From NCBI GenBank assembly GCA_035285585.1, contig JAYKGU010000107.1, forward strand, positions 1 to 64,000: a DNA stretch of 64,000 nucleotides. The letters are read 5' to 3'. A model generated the notes under the pieces. It saw only the letters and a program-made list of their open reading frames with translations. It was not told the DNA's origin and did no database searches. Below are positions 7,997 through 16,109 of the stretch, in pieces (the stretch's first letter is position 1; each line of letters opens with the position of its first letter). Both the position numbers and the translations under genes were made by a program. Source of the DNA: JAYKGU01 sp035285585 (GTDB lineage Bacteria > Cyanobacteriota > Cyanobacteriia > CAKZMO01).

Positions 7997-9856
7997 ATGA
8001 TTCACGTTTTTGCTCAAAGTGCCTGGCTAATTCCGTGCTATCCGCTGGTGGGCATGGTTCTGTCAATCTTCTGGTTTCCGTCGCTGGCCCGACGCACGGG
8101 GCCACGTCCATCGGGCTATATCAATCTAATCATGACGGCGATCGCCTTTGTGCACGCCGCTTTTGCCTTTGCTGGGGTCTGGCACCAACCAGCCCAATTC
8201 ATTGACCTACCCTGGCTACAGGTCGCTGGTTTAGACCTCACCCTGCCGCTGCAGGTTTCCGCCGTGACCCTTGGTGCCATTCTTTTGGTCACTGGAATTA
8301 ACCTGATGGCTCAACTCTATGCCGTCGGCTACCTGGAGATGGACTGGGGATGGGCGCGGTTTTACGCACTGCTGGCGCTATTTGAGGCGGGTATGTGTGG
8401 GCTGGCGCTCTGCAACTCGCTGTTCTTCAGCTACATGATTCTGGAAGTTCTCACCCTGGGTACCTACTTGCTGATTGGCTTCTGGTTCAACCAGTCGCTG
8501 GTGGTCACCGGGGCGCGGGACGCCTTCCTCACCAAGCGGGTGGGGGATCTATTTCTGCTGATGGGGGTGCTGGCGATCTATCCCCTGGCCGGTACCTGGG
8601 ACTTTGATGGGCTGGCCCAGTGGGCACAAACGGCGACCGTCAATCCCACCCTGATCACCCTGGTGGGGCTGGCGTTGATTGCAGGGCCGATGGGCAAATG
8701 CGCCCAGTTTCCCCTGCACCTCTGGCTGGACGAAGCCATGGAGGGGCCATACCCCAGTACGGTGCTGCGAAATTCCGTAGTGGTGGCCACGGGGGCCTGG
8801 GTGCTAATCAAGCTGGAGCCGGTGCTGGCTCTTTCGCCCACGGTTTTGACGACAATGATTGCCATTGGGTCGATTACGGCCCTGGGGGGTACGTTGATTG
8901 CGATCGCCCAAGTTGACGTCAAGCGGGCGCTGTCTTACCTCACTAGCGCTTACATGGGGGTGGTGTTCATTGCGGTGGGAGCGCAGCAGGTTGATGCCGC
9001 GTTCCTGGTACTGCTCACCCACGCCCTGGCAGTGTCGGCCATGCTCATGAGTACGGGTTCCATTGTGCTGAACAGCATCAGCCAGGATTTGACCAAGCTG
9101 GGGGGGCTGTGGAGCCGCCGCCCCGTGTCAGGTCTGGCCTTTTTATCGGGGGCCTGTGGGCTGATTGCGCTGCCGCCCCTGGGGGGATTTTGGGCCATGC
9201 TCAAGCTGATGGATGGGGTGTGGGCCACGCGCCCTGTTATTGCCGGTCTGCTGCTGGCGGTGAATGCGTTGGCGGCCTTTGGCGTAACCCGCATCTTTTG
9301 TTTGATCTTTGGCAATCGCCCCCAGCAAATGTCGGAGCGATCGCCCGAAAACCTCTGGCCGGTGACGCTGCCCATGGTAATCCTGGCATCCATGACCCTG
9401 CACCTGCCGCTGATTCTACAAAGCCTTTCCCTCCTGCCCTCCTGGGCTATGCTCAACAAAGATGTGGCGCTACTGCTCATCTGGTCCAGCATCTTTGGAT
9501 GCAGCCTCAGTGCCATCGCCTACCTGGGGCCAATGGCCAAGCCCATCCGCCTGCCCTGGAAGCCAATTCAAGACTTGCTCGCCTATGATTTCTACACGCC
9601 CCGGATTTACCGTTCCAGCATCGTGGGCGGGGTGGATATCCTATCGCGCATTGTGGACTGGGGCGATCGCTACCTGGTAGATGGCCTGGTCAATCTGGTG
9701 GGCGTTGCTTCCATCTTTGGTGGCGAAACATTGAAGTATGGCAATACGGGCAAGACCCAGTTCTATGTACTGACCATTGCCGTGGGACTGGTGGTGATTG
9801 CAATTCTGACGACCTGGTCGATTCTGGCCAATCTTTCTATCGTCATCGGCGGTTAA
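7997..9856 (+). CDS. ndhF3: NDH-1 subunit NdhF3 (inducible CO2-uptake complex NDH-1MS)
   Basis: A 619-residue polytopic membrane protein of the Nqo12/NuoL/MrpA antiporter-like family. It is the distal proton-channel subunit of the CO2-hydrating NDH-1 complex in the thylakoid membrane. Typical segments include LTKRVGDLFLLMGVLAI, FPLHLWLDEAMEGPYPSTVLRNS and an internal Lys/His-bearing antiporter core. Assignment to the F3/F4 class comes from its position: it is followed by ndhD, a CO2-hydration protein and a small fasciclin protein, the ndhF3-ndhD3-cupA-cupS order of the low-CO2-inducible operon. The constitutive ndhF4-ndhD4-cupB set lacks cupS. ATG 7997 matches the expected N-terminus. Expression is probably controlled from the LysR-type box upstream. 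Confidence 0.93.
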   Translation: MIHVFAQSAWLIPCYPLVGMVLSIFWFPSLARRTGPRPSGYINLIMTAIAFVHAAFAFAGVWHQPAQFIDLPWLQVAGLDLTLPLQVSAVTLGAILLVTGINLMAQLYAVGYLEMDWGWARFYALLALFEAGMCGLALCNSLFFSYMILEVLTLGTYLLIGFWFNQSLVVTGARDAFLTKRVGDLFLLMGVLAIYPLAGTWDFDGLAQWAQTATVNPTLITLVGLALIAGPMGKCAQFPLHLWLDEAMEGPYPSTVLRNSVVVATGAWVLIKLEPVLALSPTVLTTMIAIGSITALGGTLIAIAQVDVKRALSYLTSAYMGVVFIAVGAQQVDAAFLVLLTHALAVSAMLMSTGSIVLNSISQDLTKLGGLWSRRPVSGLAFLSGACGLIALPPLGGFWAMLKLMDGVWATRPVIAGLLLAVNALAAFGVTRIFCLIFGNRPQQMSERSPENLWPVTLPMVILASMTLHLPLILQSLSLLPSWAMLNKDVALLLIWSSIFGCSLSAIAYLGPMAKPIRLPWKPIQDLLAYDFYTPRIYRSSIVGGVDILSRIVDWGDRYLVDGLVNLVGVASIFGGETLKYGNTGKTQFYVLTIAVGLVVIAILTTWSILANLSIVIGG

Positions 9857-9877
9857 GCCCCTGCCTGTCCCAACTGT

Positions 9878-9916
9878 GATTGCAAAGGGAGATTGCAAAG
9901 GGAGATTGCAAAGGCA
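9878..9916. repeat. Three tandem 13-base repeats between ndhF3 and ndhD3
   Basis: The unit GATTGCAAAGGGA occurs at 9878-9890 and 9891-9903, with a third copy differing in one base (GATTGCAAAGGCA) at 9904-9916. It begins 22 bases after the ndhF3 stop. Each unit contains AAGGG, which resembles a ribosome-binding site, but all are too far from the ndhD3 ATG at 9971 to act directly. Confidence 0.9.
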
Positions 9917-9970
9917 ATCGGCTTTCACCCCTATCGAGAAACTGTCATTTATTCAAATCAAACCCAACCC

Positions 9971-11485
9971 ATGCTGAGCATATTGATTTGGCTGCCCATA
10001 ATTGGCGCATTGATCATTGGCTTTCTGCCCCAGTCCTTATCAACTAAGCAGGTGCGCCGGTCAGCCCTGTGGCTATCGGGCGGGCTACTTCTGTGGACCC
10101 TGTGGCTGGCGAGCCGCTTTGATTTGACCAATCCCGGTCTGCAAATGCAGGAGTATCTCCCCTGGATTGAATCCCTGGGGTTAAACTATCGCCTGGGAAT
10201 TGATGGCCTTGCCCTGGTACTGCTGCTGCTCAATGCTTTGCTCACCTGGATTGCCGTATTTAGCAGCCGCGAGGATACGGCCCGCCCCCGACTGTTCTAT
10301 GCCCTGGTTCTACTGGTCAGCGGCGGCGTGGCGGGGGCGTTTATGGCCCAGAACCTCCTCCTGTTCTTCCTGTTTTATGAGCTGGAGCTGGTGCCTTTCT
10401 ACCTGCTAATTTCCATTTGGGGCGGCACCCAGCGCGGCTATGCGGCGGTCAAGTTCTTGATTTATACAGCAGTGTCGGGGGCGCTGATTCTGGCGGCCTT
10501 CCTGGGGCTGGTATGGCTGACCGGCTCATCGACCTTCGCCTACAGTGCCCTGATGGGTCACCCTCTGCCCATTGAGGTCCAGTTCTTGCTACTGGGTGCT
10601 TTGCTGGTGGGCTTTGGCATCAAGATTCCCCTGGTGCCGTTTCACACCTGGTTGCCGGATACCTATGTGGCGGCGTCGGCTCCGGTGGCGCTGCTGCTGG
10701 GCGGCGTACTGGCAAAGCTGGGGGCTTATGGAATCTTTCGCTTTGGTATGGGCCTGTTTCCCGATGCCTGGGCGGCCCTGGCTCCCTGGCTGGCCACCTG
10801 GGCGGCGGTGAGCGTACTCTATGGGGCCATGGCGGCGATCGCCCAAAAGGATATCAAGCGCATGGTGGCCTATAGTTCCGTGGGACACATGGGCTACATC
10901 CTGCTGGCGGGAGCCTCGATGACGGCCCTTAGCTTTGTTGGAGCAGTCTCCCAAATGGCGGCCCACGGCCTGATTTTGGCAATTCTATTTCATCTCGTGG
11001 GACTGGTGGAGCTAAAGGTTGGTACCCGTGACTTGAATGTCCTCAACGGTTTGCTCAACCCGATTCGCGGCTTGCCGACGATCAGCGCTCTGCTGGTTTT
11101 GGGAGGCATGGCCAGTGCGGGAATTCCAGGTCTGGCGGGCTTTGTGGCGGAATTTCTGATCTTTCAGGGCAGCTATGCGGTGTTTCCCATTCAAACCCTC
11201 CTGTGCGTGGTGGGTACGGGCTTGACGGCAGTGTACTTTGTCATTCTGCTGAACCGCACCTGCTTTGGCAAGCTGGACAATGCGATCGCCTATTTCCCCA
11301 AGGTCGAATGGAGCGAACGCACGCCCGCTCTGGTTCTGGCGTGGTTGATCTTTTTCCTGGGCATTCAGCCCACCTGGCTGGTGCGCTGGAGTGAGGCCAC
11401 GGCCACTAATTTGATCGCCTCTATTTCAACAGAAACGGTGGCGACAACCGTGGTTGAATCTCAAGAAATAGCACCAAACCCGTAG
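9971..11485 (+). CDS. ndhD3: NDH-1 subunit NdhD3 (inducible CO2-uptake complex NDH-1MS)
   Basis: A 504-residue polytopic membrane protein of the NuoM/NdhD antiporter-like family that pairs with NdhF3 in the CO2-uptake form of NDH-1. Recognisable segments: FYELELVPFYLLISIWGG, the PLVPFHTWLPDTYVAASAPV loop, and KRMVAYSSVGHMGYILL. The frame is open upstream to 9893, but that part crosses the 13-base tandem repeats. ATG 9971 (MLSILIWLPIIGAL) gives the normal NdhD N-terminus and is preferred. It lies 114 bases after ndhF3 and 51 bases before cupA, consistent with one operon. Confidence 0.93.
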   Translation: MLSILIWLPIIGALIIGFLPQSLSTKQVRRSALWLSGGLLLWTLWLASRFDLTNPGLQMQEYLPWIESLGLNYRLGIDGLALVLLLLNALLTWIAVFSSREDTARPRLFYALVLLVSGGVAGAFMAQNLLLFFLFYELELVPFYLLISIWGGTQRGYAAVKFLIYTAVSGALILAAFLGLVWLTGSSTFAYSALMGHPLPIEVQFLLLGALLVGFGIKIPLVPFHTWLPDTYVAASAPVALLLGGVLAKLGAYGIFRFGMGLFPDAWAALAPWLATWAAVSVLYGAMAAIAQKDIKRMVAYSSVGHMGYILLAGASMTALSFVGAVSQMAAHGLILAILFHLVGLVELKVGTRDLNVLNGLLNPIRGLPTISALLVLGGMASAGIPGLAGFVAEFLIFQGSYAVFPIQTLLCVVGTGLTAVYFVILLNRTCFGKLDNAIAYFPKVEWSERTPALVLAWLIFFLGIQPTWLVRWSEATATNLIASISTETVATTVVESQEIAPNP

Positions 11486-11536
11486 GGGCAAAGCATTTCG
11501 CCCCTAAGCATAACCAATGTTTTTCTGATTAATGCC

Positions 11537-12850
11537 ATGACTGCAACCACCCTTCCCCAAACTCCAACTTCAAAAATTCCCCCTTCACAACATCCCTTTG
11601 CCGAGGTGATTCATCGGCTGGAAGCGGGCGGTTCCATGCTGCCCGATACACCTGAAAACCTCATGCAAATCATCGGCATCTACAAAGCCTATGCGGTGCC
11701 GATGGACTTTTACTGGCGCGATTTGCTCTACATTGCGGAGCAAGTATTCCTCGATCCGTTTCCTTTCTTCAAATACTTCATTCCCAAAGAGTATCTGGAT
11801 CGCCACAACCACTATGCAGGGGATGATGCCGACCTGCGTATCTGGCGGGGAGAGGCCACGGCTCACCCGGAACTGCTGGCTTTTATGGAAAAAGGGGAGG
11901 TCAATCGCCAGCTACCCAAGCTCTTTCACCATCTGTGGCACGATCGCGTCAATATGGAGTTTGCGGAAGCCTGTATGCGGGCCATGCTCTGGCATCGGCA
12001 CATGTACGCGCCGGTAAACCAGTTTGATGCCTACCTGGATTCGGAGGAATATAAGGCAAATTGCGATCGCGCCATCCGGGCCTATTTCCGGAAAAACCCG
12101 GTGATGCTAGGACTATACAAAGTCTTTCCGGAAATGTTCATTGAGAAGGTGAGGGAACTGTCCTACTACTCCAACCTGGGGCTGTTTTGGGAAGTGATGG
12201 CTCCGGTGTTTTTTGAAATGTCGGACATTTACGATGAAGGGGGGTTCAAAGGGGTGCCCGATGCCATGAATTTTCTGGTGAACGGGATTTTTGCGATCGC
12301 CGGTCGCCCCATCTACCACCACCTCTATGTGGATGGAGAGTGCTATGAAATCATTCCCAAATCCAAGGGCTTTACCTGGCTCTATGAAGCAGCTCTGCCC
12401 TATGTGGAGGCAGTGTTTTATCGGACGGCTCCTTTCCGGGGCACCAAGTCCTACAATGCCCAGGCGGGGCAGGTTCCAGAGGATCAAAAAGACTTTCACT
12501 ACGGTATTCTCTATGCCGATGTCTTCCCTGTAGGTACCGCTGGCATTCCCCCCACGCTGCTGATGCAGGATATGCTCCACTTCCTCCCCCCCTACCTGCA
12601 GGACTACTACAAACATCACGCCCGTGGAAACGACGATGTGCTGATTCAATTGGGAATTACCTTTCAGCGCTCGATGTACAACGTCACTTCGGCGGTGATT
12701 CAGGCTTTGCGCACGGCTTTGCTGTATCCCCTGGATGACCCCAATCCCAAACACCTGATGGCCAACCGCAAGTTTTTTGAAGCCCAGATGGATCGCTTCC
12801 TCCGTCCCGAAGCTCGTCTGCGGGATATTCAAAGTCAGAACTATCGCTAA
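11537..12850 (+). CDS. cupA: CO2-hydration protein CupA (ChpY)
   Basis: A 437-residue, mainly soluble protein that docks on the NdhD3/NdhF3 membrane arm and is thought to convert CO2 to bicarbonate, coupling hydration to NDH-1 electron flow. The family is unique to cyanobacteria; recognisable stretches include HLWHDRVNMEFAEACMRAM and FRGTKSYNAQAGQVPEDQ. His and Cys residues in the family are proposed zinc ligands. Length matches CupA/CupB proteins. CupA rather than CupB is chosen because cupS follows 33 bases downstream. Confidence 0.93.
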   Translation: MTATTLPQTPTSKIPPSQHPFAEVIHRLEAGGSMLPDTPENLMQIIGIYKAYAVPMDFYWRDLLYIAEQVFLDPFPFFKYFIPKEYLDRHNHYAGDDADLRIWRGEATAHPELLAFMEKGEVNRQLPKLFHHLWHDRVNMEFAEACMRAMLWHRHMYAPVNQFDAYLDSEEYKANCDRAIRAYFRKNPVMLGLYKVFPEMFIEKVRELSYYSNLGLFWEVMAPVFFEMSDIYDEGGFKGVPDAMNFLVNGIFAIAGRPIYHHLYVDGECYEIIPKSKGFTWLYEAALPYVEAVFYRTAPFRGTKSYNAQAGQVPEDQKDFHYGILYADVFPVGTAGIPPTLLMQDMLHFLPPYLQDYYKHHARGNDDVLIQLGITFQRSMYNVTSAVIQALRTALLYPLDDPNPKHLMANRKFFEAQMDRFLRPEARLRDIQSQNYR

Positions 12851-12883
12851 AGTTGCTGGAACCACTCCGCTAGAGGAATTCAA

Positions 12884-13285
12884 ATGCCAGACATTGTTGA
12901 TATTGCCGTTAGTACAGAAGGCTTTTCCACCCTTGTGGCTGCCGTCAAAGCCGCTGATTTGGTGGACGTCCTTAAAAGTGATGGCCCCTTTACGGTGTTT
13001 GCGCCCACCGATGATGCCTTTGCCAAGCTACCGCCCGGTACCATTCAAACCCTGGTGCAAAACCCACCCCAGTTGGCCCGTATCCTCACGTATCATGTCG
13101 TTCCTGGCAAGTTGATGAGGTCCGATCTGGTGGGCAAGGATCACCTGGTATCGGTGGAAGGCTCAACCATTCGCCTCGACCTGTCGGATAACTTTGAGGT
13201 GAAGAATGCCACCGTGGTCATGCCCGACGTTGAAGCAGACAACGGCGTCATTCACGTCATTGACAACGTTATTTTGATGGGTTGA
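12884..13285 (+). CDS. cupS: Fasciclin-domain protein CupS, subunit of NDH-1MS
   Basis: A 133-residue single fasciclin (FAS1) domain without signal peptide. The H1 and H2 family motifs are visible: FTVFAPTDDAFAKL near the N-terminus and NGVIHVIDNVILM at the end, with ILTYHVVPGKL between. In Synechocystis the small fasciclin protein CupS is encoded last in the ndhF3-ndhD3-cupA-cupS operon and associates with the NDH-1MS complex. The gene order here is identical. GAGGAA before ATG 12884 is a usable ribosome-binding site. Many cyanobacterial fasciclin proteins are secreted; this one is assigned by operon context. Confidence 0.9.
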   Translation: MPDIVDIAVSTEGFSTLVAAVKAADLVDVLKSDGPFTVFAPTDDAFAKLPPGTIQTLVQNPPQLARILTYHVVPGKLMRSDLVGKDHLVSVEGSTIRLDLSDNFEVKNATVVMPDVEADNGVIHVIDNVILMG

Positions 13286-13296
13286 CTGGATCTGGT

Positions 13297-13318
13297 AGGG
13301 TGGGCACCTGCCCACCTT
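13297..13318. terminator. Bidirectional hairpin between convergent cupS and the phytol kinase gene
   Basis: GGTGGGC and GCCCACC form a perfect 7-bp stem around ACCT, extended by weak A-T/G-U pairs. It is followed by TTT on the + strand. It lies between two convergent stop codons (13285 and 13331) and can terminate either operon. Confidence 0.65.
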
Positions 13319-13330
13319 TCATGCCTCTTT

Positions 13331-14068
13331 TCACAGAATCAAGCTCCCCAGCCCCAGCACCGTCAAGGTAATTGTCATATTGTCGATTTCCTGAACTGGA
13401 AGGGCCTCCACTACCGTAGCGGCGATCGCCACCACTGCTACTCCCCTAACCGTGTGTCCCAAAGTCAGAGCCGGTTGAAACATCCCCAAACTATTAAACA
13501 GCCACACATAGCCAAAGCCAAGTAGGAAACTACCCAGCAGCATGGCCGCTGATCCCGCCCAGCTTTTGTCGGGGTTCAAAGGTAACTTGTGTTTGCCCCA
13601 TCGCCGCCCGACGATGTCCGCCAGCCCATCACCACCACACATCATCATCAGCGCCAGAAGGCCAATGGGGCTGTGTCGCCAAAAGGCCAACGTGCAGACG
13701 ATGAACACCAGGCCATAGTAGAGCGGCCCTCGCAAAAGTTCGTGGCGATCGCCACTCCGCGTGGTAGATTTGACCAGCTCTGGGTAATCAACCCAACCCA
13801 TGCCCACAACGAAAAAGCCCAGGGTGAGAACAAACGGCACCAGGACAGCCAACCAGCGGGCCGCAGGGACGGCAGGAAATAGGGGCCAGCACAGCACAAA
13901 CAGAGGCCCCGTGCCGATGTGAACCACTTTGCGGCTGAGGGTTTGCGCCAGAATGCCCCGTTGGGTGAGTTGATTGACCATACTCAACCAGCTCAAGGCA
14001 ACGACAAAGGTGATAATGGTGGCCAGGGGGAGGGCCACTGCGGGGCTAAGCAAGGTCATCTCCAGCAT
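13331..14068 (-). CDS. Phytol kinase-like / dolichol kinase family membrane protein
   Basis: A polytopic protein of about 245 residues. Family hallmarks are SRKVVHIGTGP in the first third and GGDGLADIVGRRWGKHKLP followed by KSWAGS, the CTP-dependent polyprenol kinase/phytol kinase pattern. The likely role is phosphorylation of phytol released from chlorophyll, feeding tocopherol and chlorophyll recycling (plant VTE5, cyanobacterial homologues). Activity on another polyprenol cannot be excluded. The frame extends to a TTG at 14101; ATG 14068 is the first ATG and leaves a normal hydrophobic N-terminus. Its upstream side is occupied by a family A repeat copy. Confidence 0.8.
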   Translation of the reverse strand: MLEMTLLSPAVALPLATIITFVVALSWLSMVNQLTQRGILAQTLSRKVVHIGTGPLFVLCWPLFPAVPAARWLAVLVPFVLTLGFFVVGMGWVDYPELVKSTTRSGDRHELLRGPLYYGLVFIVCTLAFWRHSPIGLLALMMMCGGDGLADIVGRRWGKHKLPLNPDKSWAGSAAMLLGSFLLGFGYVWLFNSLGMFQPALTLGHTVRGVAVVAIAATVVEALPVQEIDNMTITLTVLGLGSLIL

Positions 14069-14110
14069 GGGTAAAGCCACAGCAATGATCTTGCATCCCA
14101 AAATAAGTAG

Positions 14111-14193
14111 CTAAGGAGATTTTTGAGAATAATCCGACCGGACGACGTAGGGGCAAATGACCTTAGCCCTTATCAAGGATGTCAAGGCCATCA
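14111..14193. repeat. Dispersed repeat, family A, copy 2 (partial)
   Basis: Begins CTAAGGAGATTTTTGAG and continues through GACGACGTAGGGGCAAATG as in the copy at 23131, then diverges. A second short palindrome of related sequence (ACAAATGGCCATTCGT) lies at about 14242. Looks like a half element. Confidence 0.65.
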
Positions 14194-14300
14194 TAGCTCT
14201 TTGTGGTGGCGTTGCCGCATCTGGGCGTGATTTCGGTTGGGACAAATGGCCATTCGTCCCGACGGTGGGTATTGACGGACTGGCCAGAAAGCTTAATTAA

Positions 14301-14969
14301 TTAGCTTTGCAGCGTGTAGCCGTAGCGGGAAAAATCCTCGAAATAAAGGTCGTTGACAATACGCAGGAGGTCGGAGGTGAAATAGTCGCTGAGATGAGCC
14401 GTGCCCGTCTGGTTGTGCTTTTGGGACAGATCGAGGTGCAGATCCTGGGAAAGATAATTCAGGTCTTCAGAAGCCTCCATTTTCAGGATGGCGGTAAATT
14501 TGATTTGTCCAAGCCGTAGACCCCGATGGCAGATGAACCGAACTTGATACTGGGGCGAGAGATGGCCATCAAGGCGATAGACGGAGGGCAGGATTTGAAC
14601 GAACTGGTCGAAACGAACGTGCAGCAGTTTGTCTTTGATCTCGTCCGCAGGGGTTTCGCGGGTGATATTGAGGAATGGGAAGAAGATCCGCTGGCTGTGC
14701 TGCCACTTGCTGTAGGGTAGGGGCGCAGCCGCTTTCAGGGGATTGGTTTGAAACTTGTTTTTATAAAAGGAAATAAGCCGATGATAGGGATTGCGGACAA
14801 TCAAATAGTGGCTCGCCGCACAAAGACCCAGCCTGCGAGCATAGGTAATTTTCATCAGTTCTCGTCCCGGACAGAGCCTTAACCCGGTCTGGTTGGTCAT
14901 GGTAGAGTACATCACCTTATAGTTGGTGGTAATTAAGTAGTTAGCAGTGGTGCTAATGAAGTGCGGCAT
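14301..14969 (-). CDS. Sulfotransferase family 2-like protein
   Basis: A 222-residue protein resembling PAPS-dependent carbohydrate sulfotransferases. The segment YKVMYSTM near residue 18 fits a 5'-phosphosulfate loop in degenerate form. VRNPYHRLISFYKNKF near residue 60 is the typical 3'-phosphate-binding motif, and the C-terminus (DLYFEDFSRYGY) matches the usual family ending. It may sulfate an exopolysaccharide, which would fit the polysaccharide cluster 1 kb away, but the substrate is inference. It is transcribed alone. Base composition is lower in GC than its neighbours, which may indicate acquisition by transfer. Confidence 0.75.
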   Translation of the reverse strand: MPHFISTTANYLITTNYKVMYSTMTNQTGLRLCPGRELMKITYARRLGLCAASHYLIVRNPYHRLISFYKNKFQTNPLKAAAPLPYSKWQHSQRIFFPFLNITRETPADEIKDKLLHVRFDQFVQILPSVYRLDGHLSPQYQVRFICHRGLRLGQIKFTAILKMEASEDLNYLSQDLHLDLSQKHNQTGTAHLSDYFTSDLLRIVNDLYFEDFSRYGYTLQS

Positions 14970-15173
14970 CGGTTATTAGTTAGCAATGTTCAAATAGTTG
15001 CAAATAACAGTCCTTTAAAGCGACTTTCAAAAAAAACATATCAACCCGTAGGAGCAAAGCATTTCGTAAAAAGCTTTGAGCCTCCTCCTGAATTACTGCC
15101 GAAATGCTGCGCCCCTACAAAACGTTGCATAAATTCCGTGAGGTCCTTTGTCAGGAATCTTTGTCAGAAATCG

Positions 15174-15839
15174 CTAAGTGGCCGGAGGAATAGGTTGGGC
15201 AGTCGGCTCAAGCAACCAGATACCATAGCCATTTGGCACTTTGGTAACAGCAGTTTGCAAATCTCGGCGGGCTAATCGTTTAACAACGTGGGCAGTGTCT
15301 TTGATATTTGGCACAACATCCAGGAGGCTGTAGTAGTTGTTTTGAACGGCAATGGCCTGTCGCGGCTGACTTTTGCCCGGTAGGGCGATCCAGCAGGGGC
15401 GGTATTGCTGGGGAGAGGTGAGAACCTGGTAGGGGGCGGTTGGGTGGGTGGATGGGGAAGTGGGTGACTGGGTGGATGGGTGGGTGGGGAGATGGGTGGG
15501 TGGGGAGGTGGGTGGGTGGGCGGAGCGACGGATGTACCGATGGGTGGTCGGGTGGGTGGGTTGGGCCTCTTGCTCTTGTACCCAGATGGCGTATCCTTTG
15601 GGAATTTGGGTAATAGCGACAACTTCGTTGCGATCGCCCAATTTCTCGGCAATTTTCAAAGCAGTTGTCTGGTCTGGCTCGACGCGAAAGAGGCTGTAAT
15701 AGTTGGACTGGTAGCTAATCGCAGCAACAGGCTGCTCCAGGTCGGGCAAATAGATGTGACAGCAGCGATAGGTGTGGCGGGATGCTATCCAGTGAGCCTT
15801 CGCCGCTGGCTGCTGCATCGGGGATCCAGGGGTAAGCAT
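15174..15839 (-). CDS. Hypothetical protein with two copies of a ~65-residue domain joined by a repeat-derived linker
   Basis: Function unknown. The protein contains two similar units. The first includes YQSNYYSLFRVEP, then IPKGYAIWVQE; the second includes VQNNYYSLLDVVP, then VPNGYGIWLLEP. Between them lies a low-complexity linker rich in Pro, Thr, His and Ser, encoded by tandem GTGGGTGG/GTGGATGG octamers (about 15430-15560). The linker therefore appears to be a tandem-repeat expansion kept in frame. The frame extends to TTG 15902; ATG 15839 is the first ATG and lies before the first domain. No signal peptide or membrane segment is evident. The short adenine-free repeat tract suggests replication slippage as the source of the linker. 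Confidence 0.6.
   Translation of the reverse strand: MLTPGSPMQQPAAKAHWIASRHTYRCCHIYLPDLEQPVAAISYQSNYYSLFRVEPDQTTALKIAEKLGDRNEVVAITQIPKGYAIWVQEQEAQPTHPTTHRYIRRSAHPPTSPPTHLPTHPSTQSPTSPSTHPTAPYQVLTSPQQYRPCWIALPGKSQPRQAIAVQNNYYSLLDVVPNIKDTAHVVKRLARRDLQTAVTKVPNGYGIWLLEPTAQPIPPAT
15430..15560. repeat. GTGGGTGG-type tandem octamer tract inside a gene
   Basis: Imperfect tandem repeats of GTGGGTGG, GTGGATGG and GGGGAGAT units. They are the reverse complement of the CCATCCAC octamers inserted in pyrB at about 40028-40055. They encode the Pro/Thr/His-rich linker of the host gene. Confidence 0.8.
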
Positions 15840-16109
15840 AGGACCGAAAGACAGGAAATCTGGGACAGGTACTGGGCTGAAGCTTGATTGGGGGCGAACC
15901 AAATTGACCGAAGATTTAGTTGAAGCTAGGCCAAAAAATCCGGCAGATGTCCCTCAAACCTGTGCTAGTTGATGTTTCTATTCAATCCCATTCTCGCTAA
16001 AAAAAATCCCAGATGCAATCCGTCAAAGCACGAGAGTTGTTCACCCCTTTGCCAAGAGCGATTCCTGAGATAGGGTCGGTGCTGACAGGGCGTTTGCAGG
16101 GGCGATCGC

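Noticed and set aside
9878..9916. Iteron-type replication origin
   Set aside because: Only three 13-mers inside an operon spacer, with no DnaA boxes or replication gene nearby.
15430..15560. CRISPR-like array of short repeats
   Set aside because: The octamers are directly tandem without unique spacers and are translated as part of a gene.
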